Program-made: the position numbers and the translations under genes
Shown: one piece after another, positions 8,837 through 18,200 of the stretch
Position numbering within the stretch: the first letter of the stretch is position 1
Layout: each line of letters begins with the position of its first letter
Notes under the pieces: generated by a model
What the model was told of the DNA's origin: nothing
The model's database searches: none
What the model saw: the letters and a program-made list of their open reading frames with translations, nothing else
NCBI GenBank assembly: GCA_023957575.1
Contig: JAMLGU010000007.1
Span: forward strand, 1 to 64,000
DNA: 64,000 nt
DNA from: Chitinophagaceae bacterium
Lineage (GTDB): Bacteria; Bacteroidota; Bacteroidia; Chitinophagales; Chitinophagaceae
Direction: 5' to 3'

Positions 8837-9595
8837 TTAGTTTAACCCCTTTATTATCTCCACAAAATCAGCAGCTACCAATGAAGCGCCGCCTACCAGA
8901 CCGCCGTCCACATCGGCACAGCTAAATAATTCTTTTGCATTAGTGGCTTTTACACTACCGCCATACAGAATGGAAATTTCATCTGCAACTTCCTGTCCAT
9001 ATTTTTTGGCCAGTACAGAACGCAGATAAGCATGAATCTCCTGAGCCTGTTCGGTCGTAGCTGTTTTGCCGGTGCCAATAGCCCAGATGGGTTCGTAAGC
9101 AATGATGATTTTTTTAAGATCATCGGCCGACAGATGGAATAGTGATTCTTCCAGTTGCTTCTCTACGTATTCATTTTGAGTACCGGCTTCTCTAATGGAA
9201 AGAGGTTCGCCACAGCAAAATATAGGCGTTAATCCTCCACCCAGCAAAAGATCTAACTTTTCGGACAGCATCAGATTGCTTTCTCCAAAATATTCTCTTC
9301 TTTCGCTATGACCGATAATACAATGTTTGACACCAATTGATTTCAGCATTTCTACCGATACTTCTCCCGTGTAAGCGCCCGATTTTTGGTTATAACAGTT
9401 CTGAGCCGAAACATGATAGTTTTTTGCCTTCACTTTTCCTTCGGCCATTGTTAAGTATGGAAAAGGTACGCCAAAGATTACTTCCTGATTATCTTTCAAC
9501 TCAATATTGGCTGCAAGAATATCATCCAACAATTGTTCACCCTGTTGATAAGTCAGGTTCATTTTCCAGTTTGCTGCTGCGATTTGTTTTCTCAT
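8837..9595 (-). CDS. tpiA: Triose-phosphate isomerase
   Basis: 252-residue glycolytic isomerase interconverting dihydroxyacetone phosphate and glyceraldehyde 3-phosphate in the cytoplasm. All signatures are present: NWKMN with the catalytic Lys11, IIGHSERREYFGE with the electrophile His, AYEPIWAIGTG with the catalytic Glu and the flexible loop 6, and LYGGSVKATNA with the phosphate-binding loop. Length is normal. It lies 7 bases downstream of the alternative glmU gene, so the two are probably co-transcribed. Confidence 0.98.
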   Translation of the reverse strand: MRKQIAAANWKMNLTYQQGEQLLDDILAANIELKDNQEVIFGVPFPYLTMAEGKVKAKNYHVSAQNCYNQKSGAYTGEVSVEMLKSIGVKHCIIGHSERREYFGESNLMLSEKLDLLLGGGLTPIFCCGEPLSIREAGTQNEYVEKQLEESLFHLSADDLKKIIIAYEPIWAIGTGKTATTEQAQEIHAYLRSVLAKKYGQEVADEISILYGGSVKATNAKELFSCADVDGGLVGGASLVAADFVEIIKGLN

Positions 9596-9602
9596 TTTTT
9601 AA

Positions 9603-10787
9603 TTATTTTATATGTTTATAAATATTCCTAAGAATAGATTTTTCAGTTTCAGAAAGCGCCTCATTCTTTAATTTTTTCCAGTTGTCGGCATCACGAAGTG
9701 CATTTTCCTGTTTATATATCGTTTCTCCACTCATTCCCCAGGCAAAAGAAGGTATATGCTTAGGTGTCAGTCCCCCACCAAAAACATTACAACTCACCCC
9801 CATCACCGTACCTGTATTAATGGATGTATTAATAGCAGTTCTCGAAAAATCGCCCATCAGCACGCCGCATTTTTGCCCGGCTTCTAATTTTTGATGCTGC
9901 AAATGTACAACGATATTTCCAGCCGTGTTCTTTAAATTGCTGTTGCAGGTTCCTGCTCCCAGATTGCACCACTCTCCTATTACCGAATCGCCCAGATAGC
10001 CGTCATGTGCCTTGTTGGAATTGCCAAACATCACCACATTCTTTATCTCACCGCCAACAGTGCAGCCCGGACCAATGGTGGTAGCGCCATAAATTTTGGC
10101 GCCCATTTTTACTACTGCATTTTCTCCAATGAAAATCGGGCCTCGCAAGCAGGCGCCTTCCATTACTAAGGCATTTTTTGAAATAAATACTGGTCCCTGT
10201 TCGGCATTTATAATTACATGCTTTAATACAGCTCCTTTTTCTACAAATACGCTTTTTACCCCACTGATTTTGTTTGCCTTATCAAAGGGTTCCGATTTTT
10301 TGTTTTTGGTCAGCCACTCAAAATCATATTGTAACATTTGCTTGTTTAAACCAAAAATGTCCCAGGAAAATTCAATTTTTAACAAATCGTGCAATATTGT
10401 AACCTCATTGGGCTCTGGCATCTTCTTTTCTTTACTCAACTGTTTTTCACCAAGAAGATATACCAGAATTTGACCATCTGCAGCTGCAATTGCACCGCCG
10501 GGTTTTAGTTTTTTTATTTTTGAAATCAGATTTTTTGTAGGCAGCAGATTGCTTTGCATTAAATACACGGTATCAGATGGTTTAATATCTTGCCACTTGA
10601 TTTGAGGATGCAAGCAAGGCAGTTTGCCGCCCTCTTCTAAATCAAATGATGGAAGATGCAGCGTCCTTTCCCAACGTTGACGGTTGGTCATCATGCCCAT
10701 CATAATATCCTGTGGATTGCGGGTAAGCGTAAAGGGGTATAAACCCTTGATATTAACTCCTTTCCGGGTAAATAAGAGGTATTTCAT
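9603..10787 (-). CDS. Alternative GlmU: sugar nucleotidyltransferase/acetyltransferase
   Basis: 394-residue protein resembling the Bacteroidota alternative GlmU family (UDP-GlcNAc diphosphorylase/glucosamine-1-phosphate N-acetyltransferase). The N-terminal half, with GLYPFTLTRNPQDIMMGM, is a divergent nucleotidyltransferase-like domain. The C-terminal half is a left-handed beta-helix of hexapeptide repeats, from GAVLKHVIINAEQGPV to FGGGLTPKHIPSFAWG. The probable role is making UDP-GlcNAc for peptidoglycan and LPS. The classical GlmU N-terminal GxGxRM loop is not evident, which is normal for this group. It forms a unit with tpiA. Specificity is inferred from family resemblance. Confidence 0.8.
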   Translation of the reverse strand: MKYLLFTRKGVNIKGLYPFTLTRNPQDIMMGMMTNRQRWERTLHLPSFDLEEGGKLPCLHPQIKWQDIKPSDTVYLMQSNLLPTKNLISKIKKLKPGGAIAAADGQILVYLLGEKQLSKEKKMPEPNEVTILHDLLKIEFSWDIFGLNKQMLQYDFEWLTKNKKSEPFDKANKISGVKSVFVEKGAVLKHVIINAEQGPVFISKNALVMEGACLRGPIFIGENAVVKMGAKIYGATTIGPGCTVGGEIKNVVMFGNSNKAHDGYLGDSVIGEWCNLGAGTCNSNLKNTAGNIVVHLQHQKLEAGQKCGVLMGDFSRTAINTSINTGTVMGVSCNVFGGGLTPKHIPSFAWGMSGETIYKQENALRDADNWKKLKNEALSETEKSILRNIYKHIK

Positions 10788-10827
10788 ACAATGCTGCTAA
10801 GGTAATCATAAACTGTCAGGCATCAAA

Positions 10828-10852
10828 AAAACCCCGCAAAAGACGGGGTTTT
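10828..10852 (-). terminator. Intrinsic terminator of rpmE
   Basis: A 9-base perfect stem AAAACCCCG / CGGGGTTTT with a 7-base loop; on the minus strand it is followed by a run of T. It lies 28 bases past the rpmE stop and separates that gene from glmU-tpiA. Confidence 0.85.
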
Positions 10853-10879
10853 CTATAAAAACAATTAATCATTCCGTAA

Positions 10880-11128
10880 TTATTTTTTGGCGTACTTCCT
10901 TTTAAACTTGTCAATACGGCCTGCGGTGTCAACCAACACATTTTTACCGGTGTAAAAAGGGTGTGAAGTGCTCGAAATTTCAAGTTTAATTAACGGATAC
11001 TCATTGCCGTCTTCCCATTTAATGGTTTCTTTTGAGTGAGTAGTTGAGCGGCTTAAGAACGCATCGCCATTACTCATGTCTTTAAATACAACTAAACGAT
11101 AATTTTTTGGATGGATACCTTCTTTCAT
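10880..11128 (-). CDS. rpmE2: 50S ribosomal protein L31, type B
   Basis: 82-residue ribosomal protein beginning [17 protein letters not shown], with the internal block [11 protein letters not shown] and the typical end DKFKRKY. It contains no cysteines, so it lacks the zinc-binding CxxC pairs of the type A paralogue and is the zinc-independent form. It is a single-gene unit with its own terminator at 10828 and a probable -7 box at 11212. Confidence 0.97.
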   Translation of the reverse strand: MKEGIHPKNYRLVVFKDMSNGDAFLSRSTTHSKETIKWEDGNEYPLIKLEISSTSHPFYTGKNVLVDTAGRIDKFKRKYAKK

Positions 11129-11211
11129 AACTATATGATTTTTAAGGTTGTACGAATACCTACATTACATGGAGGAGTTTTGCCGTACAGTTAATAATAA
11201 ATTTTGGAGTG

Positions 11212-11219
11212 CAAAGATA
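11212..11219 (-). promoter_or_regulatory. Candidate -7 box of rpmE
   Basis: On the minus strand the sequence reads TATCTTTG, an exact match to the Bacteroidota -7 consensus TAnnTTTG, about 84 bases before the rpmE start. No TTTG is found at the -33 position, so the assignment rests on one box. Confidence 0.4.
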
Positions 11220-11280
11220 AGGATTTGACCGCTAAATACTGAATCTTGTGAAAAACAAAATCTTCAATTGAAAAAACCCG

Positions 11281-11352
11281 AAAATAAAAAACCCACCCGA
11301 ACCCCAACCTGCTAAATAAACCATTCAGCCTGCTGCATATTTGGGTGGGTTT
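11281..11352 (-). terminator. Terminator of the metalloprotease gene
   Basis: Two 10-base arms, AAACCCACCC (11289-11298) and GGGTGGGTTT (11343-11352), form a long-looped hairpin. Read on the minus strand it is followed by a T-rich run, consistent with ending the metalloprotease transcript. Confidence 0.55.
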
Positions 11353-11370
11353 AAAATAATAGAATCAAAT

Positions 11371-11426
11371 ATCTAACATCTAATATCTAATATCTATTGT
11401 CTAACGTCTAATATCTAATATCTATC
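11371..11426. repeat. Heptanucleotide tandem repeat, 8 units
   Basis: Eight consecutive 7-base units related to ATCTAAT. The last unit covers the stop codon (11422-11424, minus strand) of the metalloprotease gene, so unit gain or loss at that end could alter its C-terminus. Confidence 0.85.
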
Positions 11427-13974
11427 TCGGCTCCAACGCCTCTTTTATCCTGCTTTGCAAGTCTAACAGGTGGTTTCTGGATGCTACGTCGGCATAACCG
11501 GCTGCAGCTGCCTTAATTTCGGCTCCCAAAGACCTTAATTGGCCTTTTACCACAGATACAACATCTCCGGTAGCCATGGGGGCATCACTTTTGGCCATTG
11601 CAGCCAGTTCCTGTTTTGAAACGCCACCGATTGCTATTAATTTTTCAACTAATGACTTTTGCAATTGTCTGCGGTACGGATCAATCGCCTTTCTACCTGC
11701 CAATTCGGAGAAAACTGCCTTTTTCACATCCGACAGCATTTGTGTAGCGCTGTAGGCTTTGGCTCCCTCAATAGCTTCAAAACGAGATAGCTTGCTTAGA
11801 ATTGATGGATTGATTAACCCGCCTAAAGCACGGTTTTGCACCTGTCCAACGATGGCTAATGGCTCCAGACCAGTTAATGATGCATAATTGTTCTGCACTA
11901 ACCAAAGCGGCGTAGTAAAGACATTAGCGTCTAACCAGGCCATTGCTTCCTGTTGGCGCGCTTTGGAGGTAAACTGATACACCGGCCCTCCCTGTTCAAT
12001 GGTTTTTGGAGTACGTTCTATACCCCCAATATTACGGGTAACATGACCTACATAACGTACCATTTGATTTGCCACCTCAGTATAAATGGTTTTAAGGTTG
12101 GTATAATCTTTATTGGCTTCTTTTGTGTACTCAGGTATATTTACAATGATGCGCTTGAGGTTTTTAATACCATAATTACCGGCTTTCATTGAATTATCTC
12201 CCAAATCCTCAGTCTGGCTTCTGGGGTCATCATTATATCCTTCGCCATCTCCCCACCATAATCTCGGGTTTTTAAGTTTGTCAATGGTAATTTTATTAAG
12301 CATAGCCACCTCATCATCGGCTGTTTTTGCCTCAGGATACCAGCGATATCCCCACTCAATCGCCCATTTATCATAATCACCAATGCGCGGGAACAGACCT
12401 TTTTCAGTAATATTGTCTTCAGGCTGCGCTATATAGTTGAAGCGCGCATAGTCCATAATGGATGGAGTGTGTCCATTAGCTTCTACCCAGGCTTTATCTC
12501 TCAGTTTTTCCACAGGTACTGTAGAAGAAGATCCAAAATTATGTCTTAATCCAAGTGTATGGCCCACTTCGTGGCTACTCACAAAACGAATAAGTTGCCC
12601 CATCAATTCATCATCAAATACCATTTTTCTGGCTTTAGGATCAACGGCGGCAGTTTGAATCATATACCAGTTGCGCACTAAGCTCATTACGTTGTGATAC
12701 CAGTTAATATGGCTTTCCATAATTTCTCCGCTTCGCGGATCATGCACATTTGGACCACTGGCATTAGGAATATCGGACGGCTTATAAATAATGGCACTGT
12801 GGCGTGCATCTTCCAGACTGAATGTGCTATCTTCTTCGGGTGTAGGCGCTACTTTTGCTACAATAGCATTTTTAAACCCTGCCTTTTCAAAAGCCACCTG
12901 CCAATCATTAACCCCCTGAATCAGATAGGGAATCCATTTTTTGGGCGTAGTGGGATCAATATAATAAACAATCTGTTTTTGAGGTTCAACCAGTTCGCCA
13001 CGTTTGTATTTTTCCACATCCTCGGGTTTGGGTTCCAAACGATAGCGGGCAATATATTTGTACTGATCAATACCTTGGGGGTTCATATCAAAATCAGTAA
13101 TCGTTTGAGTAGTAAAATAGCCTACTCTGTCATCATAATATCTCGGCTTCATGGGTACTTTTGGCAAAACCACCATTGAAGTATTCAACTCAAATGTAAT
13201 CGGACGAGGTGCAGGCGCTCCCATTGTAAATGTGCTTGGGGCTGATCCCGAAGCAGCTCCGGCGCTTGGTGGCGTTAATGTATAGGTTTTTACAGTTTTC
13301 ACTTCCAGATTGGTAGGAAATGTTTTAGCAGATACTATATAAGACCTATCGGCCATTACCTGCCCCAGCCCCATCCTTCTTTTACTGAAGGGCGAAAAGA
13401 AAAAATAATCATTATCTCCATTCAAAAAACCGGTAACATCTATAACAGCGCCTCCTTTGGGCGCCCATGCTTTCACATCGAAAGAAGCGCCAATAGGTTG
13501 CAAATTGCTGTTCATCACACTGCGATACATCCCTTCTGTACTGTCTCTGCCGGTTTCTCTAAAAGAAATCTGTCTTAAAAAAACTTTATTGTTGGGTCCT
13601 TTTTCGAAACTAATGGTTTCAGAGTTGATTTGGTCGCCTGCATAACTGGCTCCCGTTCTGAATCCCGCTGCTGCTTTTGACAGGCGGCTCACTACCAATA
13701 TCTCTCTGTCAAACATATCTCCGGGGATTTCAAAAAAGTAGTTATCGTCCACTTTGTGCACTTTAAACATTCCATCCGAAGAAACTGCCTTTGCGGTAAT
13801 CACTTCATTATAGGGTTTAGGTTTATTGGGTGGGCTTACCGGAGGCCTTTTGGCTGTATCAGCGCCGGGGGTTGCCGTTGGCGCTCCTTGTGGTACTACC
13901 GGCCTGCGTTGTTGCGCATCGGCATTAAGAAATGGCAATAAAACCATCAAAGCAATAGTCAAAATTTTTTGCAT
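11422..13974 (-). CDS. Zinc-dependent metalloprotease (DUF5117/DUF4953 type)
   Basis: 850-residue exported protein. It has an N-terminal signal peptide ending about residue 20 (ADAQQ), a Pro-rich stretch, a DUF5117-like region (about 90-330) and a metzincin-like catalytic region. The zinc motif HEVGHTLGLRH begins at His468 with Glu469 as base, matching HExxHxxGxxH. SIMDYARFNY downstream supplies the Met-turn candidate. The C-terminal part matches DUF4953. It probably acts in the periplasm or outside the cell; the substrate is unknown. It is transcribed alone, with a hairpin terminator at 11281, and its stop codon lies inside a heptamer repeat. Confidence 0.9.
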   Translation of the reverse strand: MQKILTIALMVLLPFLNADAQQRRPVVPQGAPTATPGADTAKRPPVSPPNKPKPYNEVITAKAVSSDGMFKVHKVDDNYFFEIPGDMFDREILVVSRLSKAAAGFRTGASYAGDQINSETISFEKGPNNKVFLRQISFRETGRDSTEGMYRSVMNSNLQPIGASFDVKAWAPKGGAVIDVTGFLNGDNDYFFFSPFSKRRMGLGQVMADRSYIVSAKTFPTNLEVKTVKTYTLTPPSAGAASGSAPSTFTMGAPAPRPITFELNTSMVVLPKVPMKPRYYDDRVGYFTTQTITDFDMNPQGIDQYKYIARYRLEPKPEDVEKYKRGELVEPQKQIVYYIDPTTPKKWIPYLIQGVNDWQVAFEKAGFKNAIVAKVAPTPEEDSTFSLEDARHSAIIYKPSDIPNASGPNVHDPRSGEIMESHINWYHNVMSLVRNWYMIQTAAVDPKARKMVFDDELMGQLIRFVSSHEVGHTLGLRHNFGSSSTVPVEKLRDKAWVEANGHTPSIMDYARFNYIAQPEDNITEKGLFPRIGDYDKWAIEWGYRWYPEAKTADDEVAMLNKITIDKLKNPRLWWGDGEGYNDDPRSQTEDLGDNSMKAGNYGIKNLKRIIVNIPEYTKEANKDYTNLKTIYTEVANQMVRYVGHVTRNIGGIERTPKTIEQGGPVYQFTSKARQQEAMAWLDANVFTTPLWLVQNNYASLTGLEPLAIVGQVQNRALGGLINPSILSKLSRFEAIEGAKAYSATQMLSDVKKAVFSELAGRKAIDPYRRQLQKSLVEKLIAIGGVSKQELAAMAKSDAPMATGDVVSVVKGQLRSLGAEIKAAAAGYADVASRNHLLDLQSRIKEALEPR

Positions 13975-14128
13975 ACACTTAATTTATTGAAAAATATAAA
14001 AAATTAAAGCGGTGAAAGTACTAATTAATACTATACCTTTTTAAATATTTGATGGGCGGTATCTTAGCTTTCAAATCTATAACAGAAAATAGTTATTTTT
14101 ACTGCTATCATTATTTAAAAAATATCAG

Positions 14129-14974
14129 ATGCGAACATATTTGATTATTTTTCTTTCATTGTTTTTCTTTACAAATTCCGGAAAATCAGTTCCTTCCGGT
14201 CAACTTTCTCTCTCATCTTATTTACCGGAAGTAAATTACAGGGATGTCAGTTATGGCAACGATCCAAAACAAAAAATAGATATCTACCTGCCTGCGGGTA
14301 GAAGCAAATCTAAAACTAATGTTTTGGTGCTGATACATGGCGGCGGCTGGACGCAGGGAGATAAAGCAGATTTCAAAGACGTATTGGACTCTTTAAAAAA
14401 CCGATTGCCGGATTATGCCATTTTTAATATCAACTATCGATTGGCCAATCGTGATGGTAATTTTTTCCCAACACAAGAAGAAGACATAAAAGCAGCCATA
14501 GATTTTATTTTTAGGAAAAGGAAAGAATACAAAATTTCTTCCCGTTGGGTATTGGCAGGAGCCAGCGCCGGCGCACATCTGGCTTTACTACAAGGATATA
14601 AGTACAGCAAACCGGTTAAGCCAAAAGCCATCATTAATTATTTTGGGCCTACCGACCTTGACTCACTGATAGCAAACACCGATGCTAAAGAAAAAACCAA
14701 AGCCGAATTGAAAATCATCACTAATAAGGTAGTTAACAGCAGCAGCCCGGCGCGTCTGGTGAATGTACATACACCACCTACCATCAGTTTTCAAGGTTTG
14801 AACGACGGTCTTGTGCCTCCTTCGCAACAAATTTATTTACACAGCAAGCTCAAGGCTATGAACATCCCCGAAAAACTGGAACTTTACCCAAATGAAGGAC
14901 ATGGTTTTACTCCGGCAACAATGACCCGATCAATGGATGCAATAGTTGATTTTTTGAAAAAATATGTAAAGTAA
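14129..14974 (+). CDS. Alpha/beta hydrolase, exported (paralogue 1)
   Basis: 281-residue esterase/lipase-like alpha/beta hydrolase with an N-terminal Sec signal and no obvious lipobox. The oxyanion motif LIHGGGW, the nucleophile elbow GASAG with Ser146, an acid in FQGLNDGLVPP and the His of NEGHGF complete the triad. It resembles the HSL/BD-FAE group of carboxylesterases. First of three tandem paralogues (also 15088 and 16035), all plus strand with gaps of about 100 bases, which suggests local duplication. The substrate is unknown; acetyl or feruloyl groups on glycans are possible. Confidence 0.87.
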   Translation: MRTYLIIFLSLFFFTNSGKSVPSGQLSLSSYLPEVNYRDVSYGNDPKQKIDIYLPAGRSKSKTNVLVLIHGGGWTQGDKADFKDVLDSLKNRLPDYAIFNINYRLANRDGNFFPTQEEDIKAAIDFIFRKRKEYKISSRWVLAGASAGAHLALLQGYKYSKPVKPKAIINYFGPTDLDSLIANTDAKEKTKAELKIITNKVVNSSSPARLVNVHTPPTISFQGLNDGLVPPSQQIYLHSKLKAMNIPEKLELYPNEGHGFTPATMTRSMDAIVDFLKKYVK

Positions 14975-15087
14975 TAATCAGTCGTTTTTAACAGTTTGAT
15001 ATTCAATAGTTTCTCATGTTAACTTTTTGTTTTGGGCAGCATTTTGAAATCATTTTTTTTATTGTTAGTTTTACTGAAAATTAAAAA

Positions 15088-15942
15088 ATGCGATTGTATC
15101 TCTTTATACTACCATTTATACTTTTTTCCTGCACAAAGAAAACCGTATTTAAACCCGACGAACCGGTAGTAGGTCTTGATGCACAAATTCTTAAAAACAT
15201 AGCTTACGAAAAAGATAAATTTCAAAAAATGGATATTTATCTTCCTGCTAACCGATCTACTGCCAGTACCAAAGTAATGATTTTAATACATGGTGGTTTC
15301 TGGATAGAAGGCGACAAAGATGACAATGATGCAGCTCCAATGGTGGACTCCATCAGAAAAAGATTGCCAGACTGGGCTGTTTTCAACCTGAATTATCGTC
15401 TGGCGCCATTTAATAAATTTCCGGATCAGGAAAATGATATCAATCTGGCCATAAAATATATTTTCGACAGAAAAGACAAATTCGTCATTTCTGATAAATG
15501 GGTTTTTGCAGGAGTAGATGCAGGCGCACACTTGGCCATGCTACAAGGTTACAAATACAATCAACCCATTAAACCAAAAGCAATAATAAATTTCTTCGGG
15601 CCGGGCGATCTGGTAGAACTATGTAATGTGGATGCCGAAACGGCTTATTTTTTAAGCGTAATTTTAAATGGTACTCCTCAGGAAAACCCAAATCTTTACA
15701 GTAGTAGTAGTCCTATTAATTATATTAATGCCCAATCACCGCCAACTATCATTCTGCAAGGGGAACTAGACGATACAAGTCCGAAAGAACAGGCTTTTGC
15801 ACTAAGAGATAAATTGCAAAGTTTTAATGTAAAAAATCAACTGATACTTTACCCCAATGAGTATCATGGTTGGTCGAGCGAAGCAACACTTGTGGACAGT
15901 TTTGACAAGGTAATGGCGTTTTTGAAATCCAATGTACCTTAA
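15088..15942 (+). CDS. Alpha/beta hydrolase paralogue 2, nucleophile Ser replaced by Asp
   Basis: 284-residue lipoprotein (lipobox FSC near residue 14) with the alpha/beta hydrolase fold. LIHGGFW provides the oxyanion loop. The nucleophile elbow reads GVDAG: Asp144 (codon GAT at 15517) stands where both neighbours have Ser. The acid region GELDDTSP and the His in NEYHGW are retained. With Ser missing it is unlikely to be a normal esterase; it may be a binding protein, a pseudoenzyme, or use Asp as nucleophile as in haloalkane dehalogenases and epoxide hydrolases, which have a different surrounding motif. The frame is intact. It closely resembles the gene at 16035. Confidence 0.85.
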   Translation: MRLYLFILPFILFSCTKKTVFKPDEPVVGLDAQILKNIAYEKDKFQKMDIYLPANRSTASTKVMILIHGGFWIEGDKDDNDAAPMVDSIRKRLPDWAVFNLNYRLAPFNKFPDQENDINLAIKYIFDRKDKFVISDKWVFAGVDAGAHLAMLQGYKYNQPIKPKAIINFFGPGDLVELCNVDAETAYFLSVILNGTPQENPNLYSSSSPINYINAQSPPTIILQGELDDTSPKEQAFALRDKLQSFNVKNQLILYPNEYHGWSSEATLVDSFDKVMAFLKSNVP

Positions 15943-16034
15943 ACCCAATATTTTTTACCTAACCCTAATTTAATCATTTTATGAAAAATTACTTGTCGAA
16001 ATATTTGTTTGCAGCATTAAATAAATTTTTGTAT

Positions 16035-16919
16035 ATGCGGTATTATTTATTTTTTATTCTTGTCATTTTTTCTTGTACCAAAAAAGGCACTTTCAAACCA
16101 GATGAGCCTGTTGTTACGGTTGAGGCACAAGTAATTCAGGATGTTGCTTATGGCGGAGACAAACAACAAAAAATGGATGTTTTTCTGCCGGGGAACAGGT
16201 CGGTAAGCAGTACCAAAGTATTTGTTTTTGTACACGGAGGCGCATGGGGAGAGGGTGATAAAGCCGATTCGACCAACAGAAAAATAATTGATTCTTTAAG
16301 AAAAAGACTGCCTGACTGGGCTATTTTTAATTTAAATTACAGATTGGTAAAGTATAAATTTCCATTGAGTGTGGACAACAAATTCCCCACTCAGGAAGAC
16401 GATATAAAATCTGCCGTAAAATATATTTATGACAGGCGCAGCAGTTTTATCATTTCAGACAAATGGGTATTGGCCGGAGCCAGCGCGGGCGGACATTTGG
16501 CATTGCTACAGGCATATAAAAACAGCGACTTGATAAAGCCCAGAGCCGTTGTTGACCTTTTTGGGCCAACAGATATGAAAGAACTATACAACTATTTTTC
16601 CAAAGCCGACCCGGGCACTGCCACACTTATAAGCCTGATGATGAACGGGAACCCCGACAAGAACCCTTCTTTATACGCTTCAAGCAGTCCCATAAACTAT
16701 GTTTCGGCACAGTCGCCACCCACAATTATTTTGCAAGGCGGACTGGACGATGCCGTTCCCAAGGAACAATCTTTTACACTTAGCGATAAATTACAGAGCT
16801 ACAATGTTACGCATCAGTTTGTTTATTATGACAATCAAACGCATGGCTGGTCTGATCCTGTAGTTGTAAATGACAGTTACAATAAAATTGTTTCTTTTTT
16901 AAATGCCAATGTGCCTTAA
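16035..16919 (+). CDS. Alpha/beta hydrolase lipoprotein (paralogue 3)
   Basis: 294-residue lipoprotein esterase-like hydrolase. The open frame begins at 15981, but Met at 16035 starts a lipoprotein signal, MRYYLFFILVIFSCTKK, that aligns with the start of paralogue 2, so 16035 is preferred. Motifs: VHGGAW, GASAGGHLA with nucleophile Ser150, GGLDDAVP and NQTHGW. The full triad is present. It shares the after-lipobox segment FKPDEPVV with paralogue 2, showing these two are the closest pair. The rarA gene follows after 9 bases, so rarA may be co-transcribed with the hydrolases. Confidence 0.87.
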   Translation: MRYYLFFILVIFSCTKKGTFKPDEPVVTVEAQVIQDVAYGGDKQQKMDVFLPGNRSVSSTKVFVFVHGGAWGEGDKADSTNRKIIDSLRKRLPDWAIFNLNYRLVKYKFPLSVDNKFPTQEDDIKSAVKYIYDRRSSFIISDKWVLAGASAGGHLALLQAYKNSDLIKPRAVVDLFGPTDMKELYNYFSKADPGTATLISLMMNGNPDKNPSLYASSSPINYVSAQSPPTIILQGGLDDAVPKEQSFTLSDKLQSYNVTHQFVYYDNQTHGWSDPVVVNDSYNKIVSFLNANVP

Positions 16920-16928
16920 TTTCGTGGC

Positions 16929-18182
16929 ATGGTACCTCTTGCAGAAAGAATACGCCCACATTCCTTAGAGGAGCTTGCAGGACAAGAACATTTAGTAGGC
17001 AAAAACAGTATTCTCAGAAAAAGTATAGAAAATGGTCGTATCAACTCCATGATTCTTTGGGGACCGCCCGGTACGGGCAAAACAACTATTGCAAATATCA
17101 TTGCTAATACTCTTTCTGTTCCTTTTTTTTCTTTAAGCGCTGTAAATGCAGGAGTTAAAGACGTGAGAGAGGTGATACAAAAAGCCAAAACTGCAAGAAA
17201 CTGCATTTTATTTATTGATGAAATTCATCGCTTTAATAAAAGCCAGCAAGATGCGCTGTTACACGCAGTTGAAAAGGGTATCATCACACTCATTGGCGCT
17301 ACAACCGAAAATCCATCCTTCGAGGTGAACAGCGCATTACTAAGTCGCTGTCAGGTATATGTGTTGAAGGCATTGGATAAAAAGGCGCTTATTTCTTTAT
17401 TAGAAAAAGCAATTTCGAAAGACCAAATTCTGTCAAAAAAGAATATAGAACTAAAGGAAATAGAAGCGTTGATTACACTTTCTGGCGGTGATGCCCGAAA
17501 ACTACTGAACTTATTGGATATTATATGTGATACTTCTGAAAACGCTATAACCATTACAGACAAAATGGTAATGGAGATAGCCCAAAAGAAAATTGCACTT
17601 TATGATAAAACAGGCGAACAACACTATGATATTATTTCTGCTTTTATAAAATCACTGAGGGGTAGCGACCCGAATGCTGCTGTTTATTGGCTTGGACGAA
17701 TGATTGCAGGAGGAGAAGATGTGAAATTCATTGCCCGAAGAATGGTTATTCTGGCGAGTGAAGATATCGGCAACGCCAACCCTAATGCCCTGTTGCTGGC
17801 AAATGCTACATTTGAAGCGGTGAATAAAATAGGCCCTCCGGAAGCCCGCATCATTTTATCGCAATGTGCTGTGTATCTGGCATCCTCTCCCAAAAGCAAT
17901 GCTTCTTATACTGCTATTGATAGCGCTTTGGCAATGATTGAAAAAACCGGCGACCTCTCCGTTCCTTTGCATATCCGCAATGCTCCTACCCGGCTGATGA
18001 AGGAGTTGGGCTACCATCAGGGTTATGAGTATGCACATGGCTTTGAGGGAAATTTTTCGCCTCAGGAATACCTGCCAGAAGAAATTGCCGGCACTAAATT
18101 TTATGACCCTGGAAATAATCCGAGAGAAAATGAATTAAGGAACTACCTTAAAAAACTTTGGAAAGAAAAATATGGCTATTAA
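16929..18182 (+). CDS. rarA: Replication-associated recombination protein A (RarA/MgsA)
   Basis: 417-residue AAA+ ATPase related to clamp-loader subunits; it acts at stalled or collapsed replication forks. The sequence begins [20 protein letters not shown], typical of the family. Walker A is GPPGTGKTT (45-53), Walker B is [18 protein letters not shown], sensor 1 is [13 protein letters not shown], and the arginine-finger region is LLSRCQVY. The C-terminal MgsA domain has the conserved [16 protein letters not shown] and [14 protein letters not shown] blocks. Length is normal. It follows the third hydrolase by 9 bases. Confidence 0.97.
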   Translation: MVPLAERIRPHSLEELAGQEHLVGKNSILRKSIENGRINSMILWGPPGTGKTTIANIIANTLSVPFFSLSAVNAGVKDVREVIQKAKTARNCILFIDEIHRFNKSQQDALLHAVEKGIITLIGATTENPSFEVNSALLSRCQVYVLKALDKKALISLLEKAISKDQILSKKNIELKEIEALITLSGGDARKLLNLLDIICDTSENAITITDKMVMEIAQKKIALYDKTGEQHYDIISAFIKSLRGSDPNAAVYWLGRMIAGGEDVKFIARRMVILASEDIGNANPNALLLANATFEAVNKIGPPEARIILSQCAVYLASSPKSNASYTAIDSALAMIEKTGDLSVPLHIRNAPTRLMKELGYHQGYEYAHGFEGNFSPQEYLPEEIAGTKFYDPGNNPRENELRNYLKKLWKEKYGY

Positions 18183-18200
18183 AACATTTTAAAAACCTGA

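Noticed and set aside
11371..11426. Possible CRISPR array
   Set aside because: Units are 7 bases with no spacers; a simple tandem repeat.
12694..13179. 161-codon open frame opposite the metalloprotease
   Set aside because: Antisense shadow of a well-supported gene.
15981..16034. Longer start for the third hydrolase
   Set aside because: The lipoprotein signal begins at 16035, aligned with its paralogue; the extension adds no feature.
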